NCBI GenBank assembly: GCA_030522415.1
Contig: CM060104.1
Location: 17,611,229 to 17,675,228, forward strand
Direction of reading: 5' to 3'
Origin: Channallabes apus
Lineage: Eukaryota; Chordata; Actinopteri; Siluriformes; Clariidae
Length of the DNA: 64,000 nt
Made by a program: the position numbers and the translations under genes. Shown in pieces: positions 34,701-45,583 of the stretch. How positions within the stretch are numbered: position 1 is the stretch's first letter; the number at the start of each line of letters is the position of its first letter. The notes under the pieces were generated by a model. That model searched no databases. It was given only the letters and a program-made list of their open reading frames with translations, and was not told the DNA's origin.

Positions 34701-35925
34701 AAGGAAGCAGAGTTAGTTAAACTGAGTTTGAATCTTTCAAAGTTACAGTGTATTTAGTACAATCCCCCCCCCCCCTTAAATAGCCTAATAGGCTAACTGG
34801 AACTCAATTTAGCTTTACATACTGCAAGGCTCAGCTAATTTTTGCATAAAACAAGGGCAGTGGAATTTGGCTTTGATTACTTACAGTGTACTGGTTGACA
34901 CTGTAAGTAAGTTGGTGTGTAGAACTGGAAAATGTTTTATGACCAAGACCTATGGTAATGTACTTATATGCACTTCAATTTAAATTGAAGAAAGACATGA
35001 AATAATCAGAACCATCTGTTCAGGATTGATGAAATTTATCAAATCAAATTGTAGGGGAAAATACAAAACTGACTTTTTTCATTCTAGCTTTGTTCTTAGG
35101 ATCGCAAGGAGCCTTTAGCTGCAATTTAGAAAAAACTTCAGGAGATAAATGGCTACAGAAAATGTATATTTATCAGTTTTAATATGATCAATAATGCAGT
35201 AATCAGTGGAATTGTAAAGTGCATTTCGACCAATGTTGTCCATTTACTCCTTTTAAAATGTCAGATTTTCATCCACCGTTAATTAAAAGATTTTACTTAT
35301 TGCTACACTTGTGTTACTGCTACACTTACTGTTACAGTTTGATTTCAGCTTTCAGACTAGCTGCAGGAGGAAAAGAGTTTGAAAATGAGGCCAGGTGTCA
35401 TTTAGCCCTGTAAAAGGAAAAAACAGCCTGTTTCTCAATTTAGCTTTTGAAACTGTCACAAAGAATAGAAAATGTGATTGTGAAGTGGATTATTGCTTGA
35501 ACTACTTTTCAATTTTTCCCCCTTTTGCTGTCCCTAATATATTTTTTTCTTCTTCGTTTCTTGTGTAGTGTAGTGCATAGAAGAGTTACCTATAATTTTA
35601 TACCTTCTGTTAGTGAAAGGAGATAAAGAGAGCATTAAAAATATACAGACCTTACCATTTACCAGTACTGTATTATACAGTATTATGGGCAAGGCTAAAA
35701 CTGTACTTACAAAAGCTTGGTCATTATTGTACAGTTTATTCAGAAAGTGCACTCAGTAATGACATGAATTGACTCTTTAGATATTGGCATGATGCCAAGT
35801 GTTTGTGATTACACTGAGATTTATTTTTTCTCTCCACTTGATTTTTCACAGCTAGATGCTTATAGCTAAGTACTTATGAGTGTTATTTAATGATCTGATT
35901 TTATTTTTCATACCTAGCTCAATGT
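34701..35925. other. Intergenic DNA with C-run and hairpin, no gene seen
   Basis: A (C)12 run lies at 34764-34775. A 13-bp perfect inverted repeat (TTACTTACAGTGT, 8-nt loop) lies at 34877-34910. Other open frames are unrecognised. Confidence 0.45.
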
Positions 35926-35930
35926 GATTC

Positions 35931-36166
35931 TTTGGTTTGCATGTTCTCCTCTTTGGTTTGCATGTTCTCCTCTTTGGTTTGCATGTTCTCCTCAAGCCTG
36001 GTGGGTTTCCTCTGGGTACTCTTGTTTACTCCCAAATATTTGAGGTGCCCATAGTAGTGTGTATGCCCTGCGCTGGATTGCCCCCCTTGTCCATGGTGTA
36101 CCCCACCTTGTGCCCAAAGTCTGCTCCAGGCCCCTGTGACCCGTATAGGATAAGCAGTATAGAATT
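35931..36166 (+). mobile_element. Old SINE beginning with a 21-bp triplication
   Basis: A plus-strand SINE lacking its tRNA head. It begins with three exact tandem copies of TTTGGTTTGCATGTTCTCCT plus C (35931-35951, 35952-35972, 35973-35993), corresponding to the GTTTGCATGTTCTCC block present once in other copies. The central domain and the GGATAAGCAGTATAGAA end follow, diverged. Confidence 0.85.
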
Positions 36167-36654
36167 TCAAAGTTATGGCCAATAAAATTGGGAAAATGCC
36201 TATTTTTTATGTAAAAGAAAAATAAAATACACAAAGTGTTATTAATTTAATGCAACTTTGCTATCATTTTTCTTTCTCATCACTCAACTAACCTAGATAG
36301 CAAGAAGCACACTGAGGAATGTTTGAGATAACCAATAGTGTGTTAGTGTATCAGGTGACTTTTCACATATTTTCAACTCGTTATTTGCCGCAAACAGTCC
36401 GCATGAGTGTCTGGATTTAGAGTCTTTGCTCTGACAACAGGGGTATGGGCCAATTTTCCTTGTTTTTGCTGGCTAGATTTTCTCCCCTTTACAGTGCACC
36501 TGGGGCTTCTTATTTTAATACTAGATGCACGTTTTACACTACAATTTTTGACTTTAGTGAAGTGGGGGGAGGGTTGACAAAACATCTAGTTTGAGGTTGA
36601 AAGTGAATTGGAAATTGAAATTGTCCATCCTTAACCTGAAGGACAAACTACTGA
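36167..36654. other. Intergenic DNA, no gene seen
   Basis: Nothing recognisable. Confidence 0.4.
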
Positions 36655-37020
36655 TATATAAGGTAAAAAAAATATATGAAGGGATAAAATAGGGGGTACA
36701 GAATCAAAATAATCTTACTGCGGTAAAGTATGAAAAAAAAATACAATCACAAAGAAAAAGAATATGAAGAAAAAGGAAGAGTACTGAAGGTGATGAGCAA
36801 AACATAAAGGGAAATAGGACAGATGGGAAGGACAGAGATTAATAGGAGGACACTAAGAAAAGAAGGAGAGGAAGATGAAGTGAATTTGACAGCAGGGAAA
36901 AAGGGTGGGTACGTGGAAAGGAGAGGAAATAAAGGAAAGCTTTTAGAGAAAGCGTGATGGAGGAAAGAAAGTGAAAGGGCACTGAAGAGAAAGACAGAGA
37001 CATTAGCAGGGACATGACTG
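36655..37020 (+). repeat. Purine-rich tract
   Basis: About 365 bp in which one strand is overwhelmingly A/G (for example AAAGAAGGAGAGGAAGATGA), ending just before a CA microsatellite. The frame on the opposite strand is Ser/Leu/Phe-rich and a composition artefact. Confidence 0.8.
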
Positions 37021-37033
37021 TGACCTTAGCTTT

Positions 37034-37080
<47 letters not shown>
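37034..37080. repeat. (CA)n microsatellite
   Basis: A pure CA run. Confidence 0.97.
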
Positions 37081-37082
<2 letters not shown>

Positions 37083-38181
37083 AAGTAAAAATCAGTTTCC
37101 TAATGAGACAATTCATGTCTCTTATCAGAACATTTTGGACCATAGCACTCCAGTTAACATGGACTCATTAAAGAGCACTGGGTTGGGATCAGTATTAGAT
37201 ATAATAGCTTTAAATGTATTCGCTTTGTGCATGAAACACCCACCATCATCCACCCACTATCAATAAAATCTAATCTAATGACTAAACATTATATGCTGAT
37301 GACCTGATCTTAAAAAAAAACAAAAAAAAAAACAAAGGATCCATTAAGCAAGAACACTAGCTCTTTGTCTGTTGAGTCCCTTTGCATTTTCATTATACAA
37401 AAATACATGGACTAAGTGGGTCAAATTCAATGTGTGACATTGCACCAATTATGATGAACACAATTTCAGTTATTGTTAATGCAACGCAGGTGCAATAGCT
37501 ATAATAATAACCATTATTATATTCCTAGACAGTAAATGTACCATGCTGAGTACTGCGTTCCAGCATTTGCCATTCAAATCCACAGAGGCCACAAAGTGAA
37601 GGCATCAGACCTCTGGAGTGATATGCACCACAGACAGAACGGCGAGGCAGCGTCCTAATTTAGCATTATCTCTCTGGGGCTGTGGATGTACAGCAGACAG
37701 AGTGTAGCCTGTCATGGGCAGCCTGGTGTGACAAGTAAAGGTTGGCCTGATCTATGTGCTGTCAGTCTGCATTTTGCTAGCTAGGGAGACAAAAGCCATC
37801 ACTGCATAAACGTGCCAATGCATGCCAAGCTGCTAAAAAGATGTGGAGTGTATGTAAGCTAAAAAGAAAGGGAGAAAACATACTGTAGATACGCGACATT
37901 TTCTGTGGTTTGCGTTCCAGCTATGTAACACTCTATGTGACGCCAATCAATTAGCCATGAATCACTAGTGCTCAGAGGCAGGGACAGAGGACAGACGGGA
38001 TACTGCATTAGGTGTGAGGGAAGGATTGTTCGTGAGGTACAATGGCAGAGAACTGGATGAATGGGTGCTTTGTGTGTGGAGGCAGCACTGCACACAGTCA
38101 CTTTACTGATGAATAGTCCTTCGAGTGTGCATTTTTGAAAGAGAATGGGTAAGGTAGTAAAATTTGTTCATGGAAGCTGGA
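37081..38181. other. Intergenic DNA, no gene supported
   Basis: A-rich run at 37312-37336. The stretch 37560-37800 is complex and GC-balanced, without recognisable coding capacity. Confidence 0.4.
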
Positions 38182-38288
38182 GGTATTTCTTACCTTAATA
38201 CACACTGGTAAGAAATACCAGTAGCAGATTTCTTGATAAAATGGAATACCACAAATCCAGTGTTCCATTTTTATCAAGAAATCTGCTA
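38182..38288. other. Two adjacent hairpins
   Basis: Hairpin 1 has perfect 13-bp arms GGTATTTCTTACC (38182-38194) and its inverse (38207-38219) with a 12-nt loop. Hairpin 2 has arms 38222-38246 and 38263-38288 (TAGCAGATTTCTTGATAAAA and inverse), 25 bp paired with a single bulged base and a 16-nt loop. They are separated by two bases. No TIR/TSD or coding potential is visible. Confidence 0.85.
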
Positions 38289-39986
38289 TCTTAAAAGAAC
38301 AGAATGCAACAGTATTTCAGAACATACTACGCCATTACACGTGTTAGTGTTTTAATGTATAGGAGGGGAAAAAAAGAATTGTTTAAAAGATTAAATGTTG
38401 GATTTTAAACAGTGCAATTACAGTTTCGATTTGAGTCTGTGAGAGTATGCTGGTCATTTTTTTTTTGTTTTTGGCCAAATTCTATAACTGACATGCGATA
38501 ATAATTTCTGTCATATTATCTATGTTTTCGTTTGTTTTTCCTGTCCATTGGCAAGTTTTAAAGAGCGTTTTTTTTTTTTGGAAAGCTGCACATAAATGAC
38601 ATATATACTCTATAGTTCATAGTTTTAACAAGCCAATTTAAAACAGCAATAAGTCAGAACGTAATTATCTGAAAAACTGACCTACTTCTATCTTGCTTTT
38701 AACAAGCACAGGAGGATTACTCACATATATAGCCATAATTCATTTTAGCAGCAAATGTCATTCCACATCTCTAATCTGATTGTACTGGGTAATATGATTG
38801 TTCTGCTCCTTCATTTGTTCAGCTGATACAAATTCATAATCTGTTGCTCATCCTGCCCTAAGGCATTTTATTATTTGTCTTATCTTTCTATTTGGACAAT
38901 GCAGAGAACATTCATATTAGTGGTATGACAGATATATCACAAAATAGGTCAAAACAGGTTTTGCTCTACTGGTTATTGAATTTAACATCTGATTCTTCTG
39001 ATCTCTGAGGTCACCAAAACTAAAAAGAATCCTTTTTTTATTCTTATTGCTAAACATACATATTATTAAAATACAGCGTCACCTTTTGCACACAGAATTT
39101 GAATTTGCTGTAGAAATTGACAGCAATGAGTCTCTTCAATATCTGTATCAATGTATGAGAGCTGTAAGTGGACAGGCAAATCTTGTTTCCCCCTACCTTA
39201 TCCCTAAACACTTACAACCCCGTGCAGACCCATGCAGTCCCTCCCAGCTAGATCTTGACATAGATTTTTTTCTTATCCACTCCAAAACGGTGTCACAACT
39301 TGCCACATACTGTACAATAGGCAATAGTGCCACATATATCAATCATTATGAGAAGAGCTTTGTACTATGTTTCATGATTGACAATGTTTTAACTGCCACT
39401 TTGATCCAAATGTGTGTGTGTGTTTAAACCTTGCCATCATAGTTATATTTATTTATGTATATTTATGTGAGTCATATAAATCATATATTTAAGCTTAGGT
39501 GTTTCAGACCTTAAGGCAAACAGCAACTGGATTTTCAACAGCCATTGTTCATCTAACATTGCCTAATATTGTGACACTGACTTTGAAGATTAACCAAATT
39601 AGTTTTTCTCCACATTTCCCATGGCAGACAGACAGACAGACAAACTTGTGTGTCAAAATGTTTCTCAATTAAAAAGAAGTAGGAAGGATACAGGCAGATT
39701 ATTTTAAAATGACTTTAAATGGACTTAAGTATTAAAAAGTAAAAGTGTTCTACAGATGAAATTGTTAAACATTATTTTAATATTCAAAGAAATGTATTTA
39801 CTAAATAATTAACTATTTTAGAGCTTTGTGTTTCAAATGTATGTACAGTATAACAACACTATTCTGCTTGAGACTTCATTCAGTCTCTGTAAGTTAGGTG
39901 AATAACAGTGTTCTGTTCCTCCTATACACTGATGAAAGACTATATACTGTACAAACTGTAATTAACACAGAATACAGTATACTTAC
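38289..39986. other. Intergenic DNA, no gene supported
   Basis: Includes a T-run near 38457-38467, an (ACAG)n run at 39627-39643, and an unrecognised 126-codon frame at 39047-39427 that lacks any motif and ends in a GT run. I treat that frame as chance. Confidence 0.4.
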
Positions 39987-40125
39987 TGAATAATTTATTA
40001 GAAACATCACGACCATTCATCCACATTCATGCAATTATCTAATCAGCCTGTGTGGCAGCAGTGCAGTGTATATAAAATCATGCACATACAAGCAGGCAGC
40101 TTCAGGTAATGTTCCCATTCACTTA
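39987..40125 (+). mobile_element. Tc1-like fragment (5' untranslated region)
   Basis: ATTCATGCAATTATCTAATC, GTGTGGCAGCAGTGCAGTGT and AGCTTCAGGTAATGTTC match the region before the start codon in the family also seen at 2205-2325. Nothing of the gene follows. Confidence 0.6.
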
Positions 40126-40139
40126 AACACAGCTATGGT

Positions 40140-40405
40140 TTTTACTGTTGACTTTTTACCAAGAAACTTTACCAAATGTTGATGAAAAGTGATCGCCATT
40201 CATGATTCTTTTTCTGACCACATTTCTTCCACACAGTTGATGGTTCAGCACCGTCCGTCCACATTTTTGATAATGTGTTGATTGGTTCTTAACCCAGTTT
40301 CAGCGATTTCCCTTGTCCTTAGTTGTTTTATTTGCTTGATGCGGCCCAATAATTTGACCCTTCTGAAATGGTTGCTTTTTTATCCTCCGGGCAGTGTGTA
40401 TCAGA
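40140..40405 (-). pseudogene. Tc1-like transposase N-terminal relic
   Basis: Read on the minus strand, fragments such as FQKGQIIGPHQANKTTK and, after frameshifts, KCGRTV and RKRIMN line up with the helix-turn-helix and Lys/Arg-rich linker of a Tc1-like family. Multiple frame changes make it non-coding. It belongs to a different family from the adjacent 39987-40125 fragment. Confidence 0.6.
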
Positions 40406-42189
40406 ATTTTCCTGATGGAAGCATGCATGTTCTACTTTATCATTTTAGCCATTTGTAGGTGCCTCATCAAGCTTATTAATGTCTCTGAATCTTTAAGAAC
40501 CATGAAGAAATTTAATTAAGTATCAGTTCAAATTTGCATTAAGTGCTGCTTCCATTAGTGCCCTGTTGTCATTGACAGGCCCTAACTTATTTACTTAATT
40601 TATTGCTGATTAACTTCTGACCACAGGCTCTGAGAGGCAGTAAAGCATATAAGAAAATCCAACAAAATACGAAAAAATTATGAACTTCCTCTCTCCATTG
40701 CTGTTCAGAGAGACACTGGCAAAAAAAACAAAAAAAAAAATGCTTCTTTAGGATAACATACATGGAAGGACATATTATTAACAATTCTTGAGCAAGTGTT
40801 CAAAATGTGTGTCTAGCTTTATACAGTATATATATTCACATTTAAGTTTTGGAAAAACTTATTTTTTTGCTAATTTCTAAGTAAAGTATCTGCCTATGTG
40901 GTACATTATAATGGTTCTGAACTGGCAGTGTGTTTTTTGAGTTTAGACAGATAGCTCACTTCATCAGTGTTAGCCATTTTCCTTAGTTTTCTATTGTATT
41001 ACTATACAAATAATGAATATGATCAACCTATGTATTACAGGACCTGTGCTGATCAATTTGAAAAACATACTGTATGAGTTAAACCAGACAGAGCATTTAC
41101 CGACTGAAATTATAGTGTTGGGAGGTTATAAAGAAGATTATGAAAATAATGAGGAAATATGAGCAATTGCAATGTGATTATCCCGACTCATGAGATTACA
41201 AAATATCTTCTGATGCAGTGTACACCTGAAAAAATGGTCCACATCAAATAAATAACAAGGACAGTGTTCCTACACGTTCCTGGCAGATGTATTGATGAAT
41301 AATGATTTCTAAATCATCTAAATCCAATTTAACTCTACAGGTGTATCCCTTCAGGGATTTTTAGAATGTTTTTTATTGCGTAATGAAAACAAGATTATGC
41401 TAGCTGCTCCAGGGTATCATGGTTAATCACACTTGTTTATCTCCAGTACGTAAAATATCTCCAAGAGCAGCTTCAATGACACTGACACTGCAGAGTGTGT
41501 AAGCAGCGTATATAGTATACAACATCTATAAATGACTCATAAATCATGAGACATAAAAATGTTTAATATCACAACGACAATGATAGCTGTGACACAACAA
41601 CTATCAAATTGCTCTTTGGATGTAAAATCTCAGCGCAACAGCGTTTAGTGCCAAGTGACAATCAATTAGTGAAACATCTTCTGTTTACTGCAGAGTTATT
41701 ATTTGTCAGTGTATATTTCTTATAGCATCATTCAGTTGCACTTCTCCATTAACTCAAAAATATATTGCATAAAAGTAACACAAATAAAGCATTTATCTGT
41801 TTTCCAGTATCCAAAACATCTAGGCTGAAGAGAATTTGGCTTGTTGATTTGTCATCGGTCATATATTACTGCTTCTCTCTGGAGAGAGATAGGCATTTTA
41901 AAAAAATATTTATATTTGTGCCTGTCAGAGAGCAATGATTCAAACGAGATCAGGCAAGCCTAGCTGAATGCTAACCACAGGGTTTAATGTAATAAGGGGC
42001 TAATTGATCCCTACATGTTTAACTGAAACTATACAAGAGGAGTAAAGCAACAATAAATATTAATGCTATGTTTATTGTATATGTTATTGTTATATGTTAA
42101 TGTTTTACACCAAGAAAATCAAAGAGATGAAAGAATATATTCTCAAATCCATAAGGCTTTTTGCACTACAGGGAAAGAACAAAATTAAA
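40406..42189. other. Intergenic DNA, no gene supported
   Basis: A-rich run at 40720-40740. Otherwise complex AT-rich sequence without recognisable repeats. 41380-41720 might be conserved noncoding DNA, but nothing in it is diagnostic. Confidence 0.4.
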
Positions 42190-42720
42190 ATACAGTTAGT
42201 CATGAAAGCTAGTATCCCGTCTTTTAATTCTATGTGGTTTTGTGTAAAAACATAAAACAAATCATCTGATCATAGCGGGTCTACTTAAACAATAAATTAA
42301 AGGAATTGTTTCCTGTATGACTTTATCAGTCTCTCACATGACAGGACTTATGGCCCATTCCTCTTTATAACATTGCTTCATTTTTGGTTTTTGGACATTC
42401 CCTTATGCACAGTTCTGTTAAGGTCCTGCCACACCATTTTATCATGGGCTGATCAGCAATTAATCAAGGGCTGATGATTAGCAGCAACCTTGCTCTACTG
42501 TAACTTACCCCCTTAAATCCTATGGAAGCAGTAAGGGAGTTTTTGGACTTAATTATTGTTAAATAAATAATAGCATGGTAAAAAAGTAATATTTTGTAAT
42601 TAATCTAAGGAGATATTAGGACTATGTTCAGATCATGTTTATTATGGTTTTACATGATAACACATGGAATAGGGGGTATTAACTTTTAGAAATGACTGTA
42701 AATTACATAACGCAAATTTT
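42190..42720 (-). mobile_element. Tc1-like deletion derivative or relic
   Basis: ATGGCCCATTCCTCTTTATA, TGCACAGTTCTGTTAAGGTC and TGCCACACCATTTTATCAT correspond to a transposase middle in reverse, and the flanks (TTATCAGTCTCTCACATGAC; TTACCCCCTTAAATCC) resemble family end sequences. Most of the gene is deleted. Confidence 0.5.
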
Positions 42721-42991
42721 GTCAAGCTGACTTCCAGTCAAATTCTGAAAAAATGTAAGTGAATAGCATTTTAGGAAGAAAAAGTAAACTGCCATATTTT
42801 ATAGTTGTGCACTCTTTCTGTGTGTTCCTTGTTTCATGCTAGGTGCTCACTTTTGGCAGCATTGTTTGCTCTCATTATTTACCAGCTCTAGCTCTAGGAA
42901 AGATTAAATGGAGGGAGGGCACTATATGGGGGATAAATTAAATGCAGGGATTGTGTTAAATGAAGATTAAATAGGTGGCTGTGGTTTCTGT

Positions 42992-43030
42992 CTGTCCAGC
43001 CAATTTTGTCACACAAAACTGGCTGGACAG
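42992..43030. other. 18-bp inverted repeat (fold-back)
   Basis: CTGTCCAGCCAATTTTGT (42992-43009) and its inverse with one mismatch (43013-43030) are separated by 3 nt. CAGCCAGGTTTGTGTGATGC...TCGGCTGGACAG at 47159-47204 is a related, longer arrangement, so this is probably the collapsed core of a DNA repeat. Confidence 0.7.
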
Positions 43031-43159
43031 AATTTAGTGAAACTTTGGTAGTAGTTCAGTATTTGCCTGAAGTTAAACCTGCGGCAAAAATAAAATCAAA
43101 ATGTTGAGTAGAAGAGATGTTATGAGCAATTATGTTCCAGATTACATGACAATATCTAT

Positions 43160-43439
43160 TGCTGTTTTAGACTAATATAGAGCTTTTTTCGTCAAGGTGG
43201 GTGTGGGTCACTCAAACACTATCAATGACAGAGTACTGCATGTTTTACAATTATCCATAATCCCCCAGCGCAAGAGAGAGAAGAACCATTGGGTCAGTTG
43301 TGATCAGGTGACGCTTGGCAGACAAAGTGCATGCGTACTTCTCGTATATCAAGCCTTTGCTCGTTTATTAAGTTAAAATGTATTAATCATCTTGCAAAAC
43401 ACTCGCAAACCAAGTTACTCACAATCCAAGGTTCCATTG
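43160..43439 (-). mobile_element. Partial TA-inserting MITE, same family as 53378-54158
   Basis: The right end CAAGGTTCCATTG followed by TA corresponds, inverted, to CAGTGGAACYTT. Inside, TCGTATATCAAG, CTCGTTTATTAAG and GGGTCAGTTGTGATCA match the left half of 53378-54158 in reverse. The other half is missing. Confidence 0.75.
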
Positions 43440-43486
43440 TATATACTATAATGCTATTTTTAATATATACTGTATATATATATATA

Positions 43487-44963
43487 CAGGTCAATTTTCT
43501 TGGAATTCCACGTGAAAGACCAATACAAAGTGGTGTACACTTGGGAAGCGGAACGAAAATCATACATGATTCCAAACATTTTTTTACAAATAAATAACTT
43601 CAAAGTGGAGTGTGCGTAATTATTCAGCCCCCTTTGGTCTGAGTGCAGTCAGTTGCCCATAGACATTGCCTGATGAGTGCTAATGACTAAATAGAGTGCA
43701 CCTGTGTATAATCTAATGTCAGTACAAATACAGTTGCTCTGTGACGGCCTCAGAGGTTGTCTAAGAGAATATTGGGAGCAACAACACCATGAAGTCCAAA
43801 GAACACACCAGACAGGTCAGGGATAAAGTTATTGAGAAATTTAAAGCAGGCTTAGGCTACAAAAAGCCTTGAACATCCCACGGAGCACTATTCAAGCGAT
43901 CATTCAGAAATGGAAGGAGTATGGCACAACTGTAAACCTACCAAGACAAGGCCATCCACCTAAACTCACAGGCCGAACAAGGAGAGCGCTGATCAGAAAT
44001 GCAGCCAAGAGGCCCATGGTGACTCTGGACGAGCTGCAGAGATCTACAGCTCAGGTGGGGGAATCTGTCCATAGGACAACTATTAGTCGTGCACTGCACA
44101 AAGTTGGCCTTTATGGAAGAGTGGCAAGAAGAAAGCCATTGTTAACAGAAAACCATAAGAATCCCGTTTGCACAGCAAACATGTGGAAGAAGGTGCTCTG
44201 GTCAGATGGAACTTTTTGGCCAAAATGCAAAACGCTATGTGTGGCGGAAAACTTACACTGCACATCACTCTGAACACACCATCCCCACTGTCAAATATGG
44301 TGGTGGCAGCATCATGCTCTGGGGTGCTTCTCTTCAGCAGGGACAGGGAAGCTGGTCAGAGTTGATGGGAAGATGGATGGAGCCAAATACTCCGCAATCT
44401 TGGAAGAAAACCTCTTGGAGTCTGCAAAAGACTTGAGACTGGGGCAGAGGTTCACCTCCCAGCAGGACAACGACCCTAAACATAAAGCCAGGGCAACAAT
44501 GGAATGGTTTAAAACAAAACATATCAATGTGTTAGAATGGCCCAGTCAAAGTCCAGATCTAAATCCAATCGAGAATCTGTGGCAAGATCTGAAAACTGCT
44601 GTCCATCTAATCTGACTGAGCTGGAGCTGTTTTGTAAAGAAGAATGGGCAAGGATTTCAGTCTCTAGATGTGCAAAGCTGGTAGAGACATACCCTAAAAG
44701 ACTGGTAGCTGTAATTGCAGCAAAAGGTGGTTCTACAAAGTATTGACTAAGGGGGCTGAATAATTACGCACACCCCACTTTTCACTTATTTATTTGTAAA
44801 AAATGTTTGGAATCATGTATGATTTTTGTTCCACTTCTCACGTGTACACCACTTCGTATTGGTCTTTCACGTGGAATTCCAATAAAATTGATTCATGTTT
44901 GTGGCTGTAATGTGACAAAATGTGGAAAAGTTCAAGGGGGCCGAATACTTTTGCAAGCCACTG
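43487..44963 (+). mobile_element. Broken Tc1-like transposon
   Basis: The right inverted repeat is nearly complete, ending CTTTTGCAAGCCACTG, and contains inner repeats GAATAATTACGCACACCCCA. At the left, about 80 bp between the terminal CAG and TCAATTTT is missing, so the element starts TACAGG|TCAATTTTCTTGGAAT. The matching inner repeat TGCGTAATTATTCAGCCCCC lies at about 43612-43631. It contains the broken transposase at 43789-44746. Confidence 0.9.
43789..44746 (+). pseudogene. Broken Tc1-like transposase
   Basis: ATG at 43789 starts MKSKEHTRQVRDKVIEKF. A small deletion after GLGYKK shifts the frame and gives TGA at 43870-43872. The second frame continues with IPRSTIQAIIQKWKEYG and NLPRQGHPPKL, through the Lys/Arg-rich linker (GRVARRKPLL). 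Two further deletions remove about 10 codons after ENHKN and the segment just after the first catalytic Asp (WSD). Later frames hold the glycine box ([11 protein letters not shown]), [10 protein letters not shown] with the second Asp, and [14 protein letters not shown] with the Glu. The end is TKY-TGA at 44744-44746. At least four frame changes are present, so the gene is inactive. N-terminal and C-terminal parts are otherwise well conserved, so decay is by deletion rather than by long drift. Confidence 0.92.
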
Positions 44964-45327
44964 TGTATGAATGAAACACGCATTATGGTTTCTAACAATA
45001 CAGTATTAAACACAGACAGTAGGTACTGCAATACAATCTCTTGTCCTACAGCCCCGCAAGGTAGCAGTACTGCTCAACAAGTCAAATCATATGGTGTCAT
45101 ATTAGTGCCCCAATCCAAAAAGGTATTTTTTTTGCTCACTCACTTTCATCAAGCTCTCAGATCACTTTGTACAGCCTGAACATGTGCTACAAAACCAGAA
45201 CAATCAGAGACTGGAAGTAAGTCAATGGGCTGGTTCTGATCAGCAAAGAAGCAACCAATCAGAATTAAACTGTCATCCAGTATTTGTTCTTCATCTGAGA
45301 GATTTTGAGAAGGTGTGAGGATTTGAG
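44964..45327. other. Intergenic DNA, no gene seen
   Basis: Nothing recognisable. Confidence 0.4.
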
Positions 45328-45443
45328 TGAGCCAAAACACACATTCATTCATTCATTTTCTATACCGCTTAATCCTGTGTTCAGGGTCGCGAGGGACCTG
45401 GAGCCTATCCCAGGAGACTTTGGGCACTATGAGCCAAAACACA
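45328..45443 (-). mobile_element. Extremely truncated SINE with 14-bp target duplication
   Basis: TGAGCCAAAACACA is present exactly at 45328-45341 and 45430-45443. Between them only about 88 bp of SINE 3' end is present: the (ATTC)n tail, CTATACCGCTTAATCCTGTG and the following block. This is a clean retroposition event aborted very early. Confidence 0.94.
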
Positions 45444-45538
45444 ACTATACAAAATACAAATCTGCCCCTGAAAAGTTTTTCACTCAAAATGACAGACCAT
45501 ACTTGAGGCGAAACTTGGCAGAGCTTAAACTGTAAGTA

Positions 45539-45539
45539 T

Positions 45540-45580
<41 letters not shown>
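45539..45580. repeat. (CA)n microsatellite
   Basis: A pure CA run. Confidence 0.96.

Positions 45581-45583
<3 letters not shown>

Noticed and set aside
39047..39427. 126-codon frame
   Set aside because: No recognisable motif, and it ends in a GT run.
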